DNA of 64,000 nt from positions 2,499,811 through 2,563,810 of the forward strand of contig NZ_QCZE01000001.1 of NCBI RefSeq assembly GCF_003075035.1. The letters run 5' to 3'. Each line of letters starts with the position of its first letter. The first letter of the stretch is position 1. A program made the translations under genes and the position numbers. This DNA comes from Zobellella maritima. Lineage in GTDB: Bacteria; Pseudomonadota; Gammaproteobacteria; Enterobacterales; Aeromonadaceae. Positions 60,148 to 64,000 of this stretch are shown piece by piece. The notes beneath the pieces are model-generated. The model saw only the letters and a program-made list of their open reading frames with translations, searched no databases and was not told where the DNA came from.

Positions 60148-61491
60148 TTACAGCAGCTTGGCGGCCAGTTCCCGCTGGCGGCTCTTGAGCGCCTCTATAT
60201 CAAGGTTACAAATAGCACCATCTATGACCCGCCACTTACCGGCCACCATCATGCGGTCGGCACGATGAGCACCACAAAGCAACAGAGCGGCCAGAGGATC
60301 GCCAGCACCGGCAAACTGGATCTCATCCAGCTTGAACAGGGCCAGATCCGCCTGTTTGCCGATCGCGAGCTCACCGATGTCATCCCTTCCCAGACAGGCA
60401 GCCGAGCCGCGAGTGGCCCACTCCAGCACCTTTTGATGGGTAATCCGGCGGGCACCATAGCGCAAACGCTGTAACAGTAATGCCTGCCGTACTTCCAATA
60501 TCATGTTGGAGCAGTCATTTGACGCCGAACCGTCCACACCAATGCCCACCGGACAGCCTGCCGCCTCCAGATCCAGGGTCGGACACTGACCCGATGCCAG
60601 CAGCATGTTGGAGGATGGACAGTGAGCGATACCGACGCCGGCCTTGCCCAGTCGCCGGACTTCCTCTTCATTGAAATGGATACCATGGGCCAGCCAAACC
60701 CTGCTGTTCAACCAGCCGACCGACTCCAGGTAGTCCACCGGCCTCATCCCGAACATTTTCAGACAGAACTCGGTCTCATCGTGGGTCTCGGCCAGGTGAG
60801 TATGCAGTTGTACTCCATGGCGGCTGGCAAGCTCGGAGGAAGCCTTCATCAGCTCGGTGCTGACCGAAAAGGGCGAACAGGGTGCCAACGCAACCCGGCT
60901 CATGGCCCCGGGTTCGGCGCTATGGTAGCGCCGGATCAGCCGCTCGCTATCAGCAAGAATCGTGGCTTCCGATTGCACCGTGGATTGCGGGGGCAAGCCC
61001 CCCTGATCCTGACCCAGACTCATGGAGCCACGGGTCAAATGAACCCGTACCCCCAGTTTTTCGGCTTGGGCAAGCTGGATATCGATCGCATCCTCCAGGC
61101 CCCGGGGAAACAGATAATGATGATCACTGGCGGTTGTGCAGCCCGACAACAACAGCTCGGACAACGCCAGCTGGGTAGAGACCGCCACCATTTCCGGATG
61201 CAGTTTGGCCCATACCGGATACAAGGAAACCAGCCAGGAAAACAGCTCCTTGTTCAAGGCAACCGGATGGGCCCGAGTCAGGGTTTGATAGAAATGGTGA
61301 TGGGCATTGATCAGGCCCGGCAACAGCACATGTTCGCGCGCGTCAAAGGTAGCAGCCACCGGCAAGGCCGGTTGCCGGCCGGCAGCGACCAATTCGGCAA
61401 TTTTACCATCTTTGACGACCACACCTCCTGCGTAAACGGGACTCAGTGCGGCAAGCGGATTTTTAATCCATAGGGTGTTGGGGTTTTGCAT
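60148..61491 (-). CDS. 8-oxoguanine deaminase / amidohydrolase (TrzN-AtzA-guanine deaminase type)
   Basis: 447-residue metal-dependent amidohydrolase: N-terminal beta part with LLPGLINAHHHFYQTL (HxH metal motif), HTHLAETHDE, WLAHGIHFNEEE, AHCPSSNMLL and VDGSASND. The pattern follows 8-oxoguanine deaminases such as those of Pseudomonas, though guanine, cytosine or 5-methylthioadenosine deaminases share the scaffold. The frame extends 38 codons upstream, but the ATG at 61491 starts the conserved domain. Just upstream, separated by a terminator-like stem, is a purine-type NCS2 permease on the same strand. Together they suggest purine salvage. Confidence 0.8.
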   Translation of the reverse strand: MQNPNTLWIKNPLAALSPVYAGGVVVKDGKIAELVAAGRQPALPVAATFDAREHVLLPGLINAHHHFYQTLTRAHPVALNKELFSWLVSLYPVWAKLHPEMVAVSTQLALSELLLSGCTTASDHHYLFPRGLEDAIDIQLAQAEKLGVRVHLTRGSMSLGQDQGGLPPQSTVQSEATILADSERLIRRYHSAEPGAMSRVALAPCSPFSVSTELMKASSELASRHGVQLHTHLAETHDETEFCLKMFGMRPVDYLESVGWLNSRVWLAHGIHFNEEEVRRLGKAGVGIAHCPSSNMLLASGQCPTLDLEAAGCPVGIGVDGSASNDCSNMILEVRQALLLQRLRYGARRITHQKVLEWATRGSAACLGRDDIGELAIGKQADLALFKLDEIQFAGAGDPLAALLLCGAHRADRMMVAGKWRVIDGAICNLDIEALKSRQRELAAKLL

Positions 61492-61542
61492 CAGACTTTC
61501 GACTCCATATTGATGAAAGTTGGCATAACCCGGATGTAAAAG

Positions 61543-61577
61543 CCCCTGACGCACAACCCGGGAAGGTACGTCAGGGG
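61543..61577 (-). terminator. Terminator/attenuator between the permease and the deaminase
   Basis: CCCCTGACG / CGTCAGGGG 9-bp stem, followed on the minus strand by CTTTTACATC. A second small stem GCCTGC / GCAGGC lies at 61583-61600. It could uncouple deaminase expression from the permease. Confidence 0.65.
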
Positions 61578-61610
61578 ATTGAGCCTGCCGATCAGCAGGC
61601 AGCAATAAGA

Positions 61611-63040
61611 TCAGGCTTTTTCGCCCGCTCTAGTTAACTTTTTTTTTGTGTCCACAGGCTTCTCCTCCTCCCCTGCTTGCTCCTCATCCTTGATACTTTT
61701 GGGAAGGATAAGGCTCAGCAGGATAGCGGAAATAGCGCCGGTTGCCACAGGAGAGCCCAGGATATTGGCCAGGGTTTTTGGCAGTTCCTGCAACACGGTT
61801 GGTACTGTGGATACACCGATACCCAGTCCGACGGAGATGGCGACTATCAACATATTACGACGATCCAGCTCAGCATGGGAAAGTACCCGGATACCTGCTA
61901 CCGCCACTGTACCGAACATAATCAGGGTCGCACCACCCAGCACCGGCTTGGGCATTTGCTGCAAGACTCCCCCAATAACCGGAAACAGCCCCATAATCAC
62001 CAGTATCGCCGCAATATAGATGCCGACAAAACGGCTGGCCACCCCGGTCAGGGCGATAACACCATTGTTCTGGCTGAAGGTGGTAGAGGGCATGCTGTTG
62101 AATGTGGCAGCGATCATCGAGTTGATCCCATCCGCCAGTACCCCCCCACGAATCCGGTTCAGATAGACAGGGCCCGCAACCGGCTCCCTGGAGATCGTGG
62201 AGTTGGCCGTCAGATCCCCCGTGGTTTCCATGGCGCTTACGCAAAACAGGATTGCCAGTGGAATAAAGGCAGCCAGGTCAAACTGAAAACCAAACTTAAA
62301 GGGCATGGGGATCGACACCAGAGGCAGGCTGCTCAGGTGAGAAAAATCCAGGCGGCCCATGAAGAAGGCGACGATCATACCTAGCACCAAGCCGATCACC
62401 ACGGCCGCCAGGCGGATCATGGGATTACGGGAGCGGTTCAGCAGGATCACACTCACCAGAACAATCCCGGCCAGCATCAGATTTTCCAGAGAACCGAAAT
62501 TCTCGGCCCCGAAACCACCCCCAATGTCGGTCATCGCCACTTTGATAAGAGGAATACCGATCAGGATGATGATAGTGCCGGTCACCACTGGGGTAATAAT
62601 ATTCTGTAACTTATGAATAAAGCGACTCAGAAAAATTTCGATAAAGGCGGCACAGAAGCTGACGCCAAATATGGTAGCAGGATATCTTCCGGTGTACCAC
62701 CACGACTCTTGACTATCATTCCGGCCGACAGGATAGCAGTCAGAAATGCGAAGCTGGTCCCCTGTAGACACAGCATGCCGGCCCCCACCGGCCCGATGCG
62801 CCGACATTGAATAAAGGTGCCCACGCCGGAAACCATCAACGCCATGCTGATCAGATAGGGGATATGCTCCCCCAGTCCCAGGACACCTCCCACTATCAAG
62901 GTTGGTGTGATCACCCCAACCAAACTGGCCAGCACGTGCTGCAATGCGGCAAAACAGGATGGCAGAAATTCCGGTTTATCATGCAGAGCATACAGCAAGT
63001 CATGGTTCTTGCCGGTTTCCTTGGTTACATCTTGGGTCAT
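61611..63040 (-). pseudogene. NCS2-family xanthine/uracil (purine) permease, frameshifted
   Basis: Two overlapping frames together encode one NCS2 permease of about 475 residues. The first (from ATG 63040, with AAAGGA upstream) covers the N-terminus to GGTPEDIL; the second resumes at ATIFGVSFCAAF and runs to the C-terminus, with the family signatures SAMETTGDLTAN and SQNNGVIALTG. The join is near 62678, where one base appears missing (CTG-CTACC where CTG-GCTACC is expected). It may be a genuine inactivating mutation or a sequencing error; no slippery site is apparent. It would import purines for the adjacent deaminase. Confidence 0.85.
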
Positions 63041-63503
63041 AACAGATCCTTTGTTAGTTCTTGCCGAGACAGATAACCCCTTGGCAGTGTGACACATCTA
63101 ATCTGTATCAACGTTCATGTCATTCGTTGAACACTCATTTTTATCTTCTTGCTTCGCCGCTCATCTGGCGGAAGGTCATAAAACAATACACCACAATATA
63201 CATTGATGTTAATTTAATTATCAAAAAATGTGCACAATGCAAAATAAATATGTGTTTAATATGATCACAAATACATTACTCGGATATATAGATGCTGGCA
63301 CAATCCTCCCACTCAGACTCTTGGTGATGAAAATAAACCCCTCGTTTCGCTCGATACAGCAGCCAGTACCCCCCTGCTCCTTGGGTGTCGACATGGAGGT
63401 ATGCACGGCGTGTCGGAGGAGCTGTCCATTTGTCCGACCTTTTCAGAGCGATCAAATAGATCAATTATTTAATCTGTTTGGTATAAATAGGTTATCTAAA
63501 ATG
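63041..63503. other. AT-rich intergenic region between the permease and the rRNA operon tail
   Basis: About 460 bases with no convincing gene; open frames here lack ribosome sites and family resemblance. Contains the candidate permease promoter (63195-63224). Confidence 0.6.
63195..63224 (-). promoter_or_regulatory. Candidate promoter of the NCS2 permease gene
   Basis: On the minus strand TTGATA (63219-63224), 18-base spacer, TATATT (63195-63200), about 155 bases before the permease ATG. Set in an AT-rich stretch where chance matches are common. Confidence 0.45.
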
Positions 63504-63536
63504 AAAAAAGCCCTTCACATCGGTGAAGGGCTTTTC
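63504..63536 (-). terminator. Third rRNA-operon trailer terminator
   Basis: AAAAGCCCTTCAC / GTGAAGGGCTTTT stem-loop. Its core resembles the first trailer terminator (CCCTTCACC / GGTGAAGGG). Confidence 0.8.
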
Positions 63537-63544
63537 AACTGGAT

Positions 63545-63560
63545 TGCCTGGCGTTACCCC
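63545..63560 (-). repeat. Vestigial 5S rRNA 3'-end repeat, copy 2
   Basis: Minus-strand GTAACGCCAGGCA-like sequence directly before the third terminator, resembling the 5S 3' end (CACTGCCAGGCA). Confidence 0.5.
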
Positions 63561-63636
63561 TCGTCGGGCGAGGATCGCGCGCCGGCTTTCAAGGCATGGC
63601 CTTTGTCATGTGCAAGATGCCGGCCGCCGAAACGAA

Positions 63637-63667
63637 AAAAAGCCCGATACAACAGTATCGGGCTTTT
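63637..63667 (-). terminator. Second rRNA-operon trailer terminator
   Basis: AAAAGCCCGATAC / GTATCGGGCTTTT stem with an AACA loop, flanked by A- and T-runs. Confidence 0.85.
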
Positions 63668-63674
63668 CTATTGG

Positions 63675-63785
63675 GTGCCTGGCAGTGGCCCGTCCCCTCG
63701 CAGAGCTCGGGTCGCTCAGCACTGAAAAGGCGGTGCCTTTTCCGGGCGCACTTCGCCCTACTTTCACAGCAGAGAAGTCGCTTCG
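63675..63785 (-). repeat. Vestigial 5S rRNA 3'-end repeat, copy 1
   Basis: On the minus strand CTGTGAAAGTAGG is followed, after about 65 unrelated bases, by CCACTGCCAGGCA, and then by the second terminator. Both pieces match the 3' part of the intact 5S gene next door, suggesting a decayed, insertion-split 5S copy. Confidence 0.5.
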
Positions 63786-63835
63786 CTCCGCTGTATCTAC
63801 CTTTGCCATGTGAAAGCGAGTTGTGCGAAAACAAA

Positions 63836-63866
63836 AAAAACCCTTCACCATCGGTGAAGGGTTTTT
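63836..63866 (-). terminator. First rRNA-operon terminator after 5S
   Basis: CCCTTCACC / GGTGAAGGG stem with an ATC loop, flanked by A-run and T-run, 8 bases after the 5S gene. Confidence 0.9.
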
Positions 63867-63873
63867 GAATTGA

Positions 63874-63992
63874 GTGCCTGGCAGTGACCTACTTTCACAT
63901 GGCAGCTGCCACACTATCATCGGCGCGGGTGCGTTTCACTTCTGAGTTCGGCATGGGATCAGGTGGGACCACAACGCTATCGCCGCCAGGCA
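63874..63992 (-). rRNA. rrf: 5S ribosomal RNA
   Basis: On the minus strand the sequence starts TGCCTGGCGGCGATAGCG and ends TCACTGCCAGGCA, with the 5S hallmarks GGTCCCACCTGATCCCATG, CCGAACTCAGAAGTGAAACG and CATGTGAAAGTAGG. Length is about 119. The two ends pair to form helix I. It is the last gene of an rRNA operon whose 23S and 16S genes lie beyond the right edge. Exact termini are set by homology to E. coli 5S. Confidence 0.96.
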
Positions 63993-64000
63993 TAAACTGG

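Noticed and set aside
63228..63834. Open frames across the rRNA trailer region
   Set aside because: They run through three terminator hairpins and 5S-like repeats, so they are chance frames in non-coding DNA.

Overview
The window reads as chromosomal backbone of a gammaproteobacterium, probably an Aeromonadales member (Oceanimonas/Zobellella-like), with Vibrio- or Shewanella-like relatives as the alternative. The grounds are gene order (rplM-rpsI-petA; mla/lpt/rpoN/ptsN; tldD-yhdP-rng-maf-mreDCB; uvrA-ssb-csrD), a CsrB-type RNA together with a csrD gene, and a fairly high GC content. The assignment rests on gene content and order, with no database search. No prophage, insertion sequence, CRISPR array or tRNA was seen. 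About 60 protein-coding genes or gene remnants are supported, plus a 5S rRNA gene at the right edge.

Layout. 1-2.5 kb: start of petA, ribosomal proteins S9 and L13, and zapE, all on the minus strand. 2.7-5.3 kb: periplasmic proteases degQ and degS (plus). 5.4-9.9 kb: mlaFEDCB-ibaG-murA (minus). 10-18.2 kb: the plus-strand run kdsD-kdsC-lptC-lptA-lptB-rpoN-hpf-ptsN-rapZ-ptsO-mgtE. 18.3-31.3 kb: pmbA, darP, a small secreted protein, then tldD, a nitrilase-like amidase, yhdP, rng, maf and mreDCB. 31.5-39.4 kb: a D-cysteine desulfhydrase-like gene, csrD, ssb, a YajR-like transporter and uvrA. 39.5-47.3 kb: accessory genes (PglL-type ligase, glutaminyl cyclotransferase, FetAB-like transporter, a PA2779/PA2778-type pair and a ClC channel). 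47.4-51.2 kb: a phnA remnant, a YqfO-like protein, ogt, the CsrB-like RNA, a DoxX protein and a D,D-carboxypeptidase. 51.4-59.9 kb: metH, a Na+/H+ antiporter, metA behind MetJ boxes, a CinA-like protein and an LpxT-like PAP2 phosphotransferase. 60-64 kb: 8-oxoguanine deaminase, a frameshifted NCS2 purine permease, then the tail of an rRNA operon with three stacked terminators.

How the genes fit together. Most of the window serves the cell envelope: peptidoglycan precursor (murA), lipid retrieval from or traffic to the outer membrane (mla, yhdP), Kdo supply and LPS export (kdsD, kdsC, lptCAB), cell shape (mreBCD), periplasmic quality control (degQ, degS) and lipid A phosphorylation (lpxT-like). 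A second theme is post-transcriptional control: csrD and a CsrB-like RNA act in one circuit, and rapZ, rng, hpf and the nitrogen PTS genes are also present. A third is methionine synthesis (metA, metH).

The most noteworthy points are: the CsrB-like RNA; the absence of a MSHA pilus cluster between csrD and mreB, where relatives carry it; the little-understood PA2779/PA2778-type pair with a sigma-54-like promoter in front; a phnA remnant too short for ordinary ORF calling; the frameshift in the purine permease; and the repeated 5S-tail/terminator modules. I found no clear large undescribed system. The PA2779/PA2778-type pair is the best candidate for uncharacterised biology.
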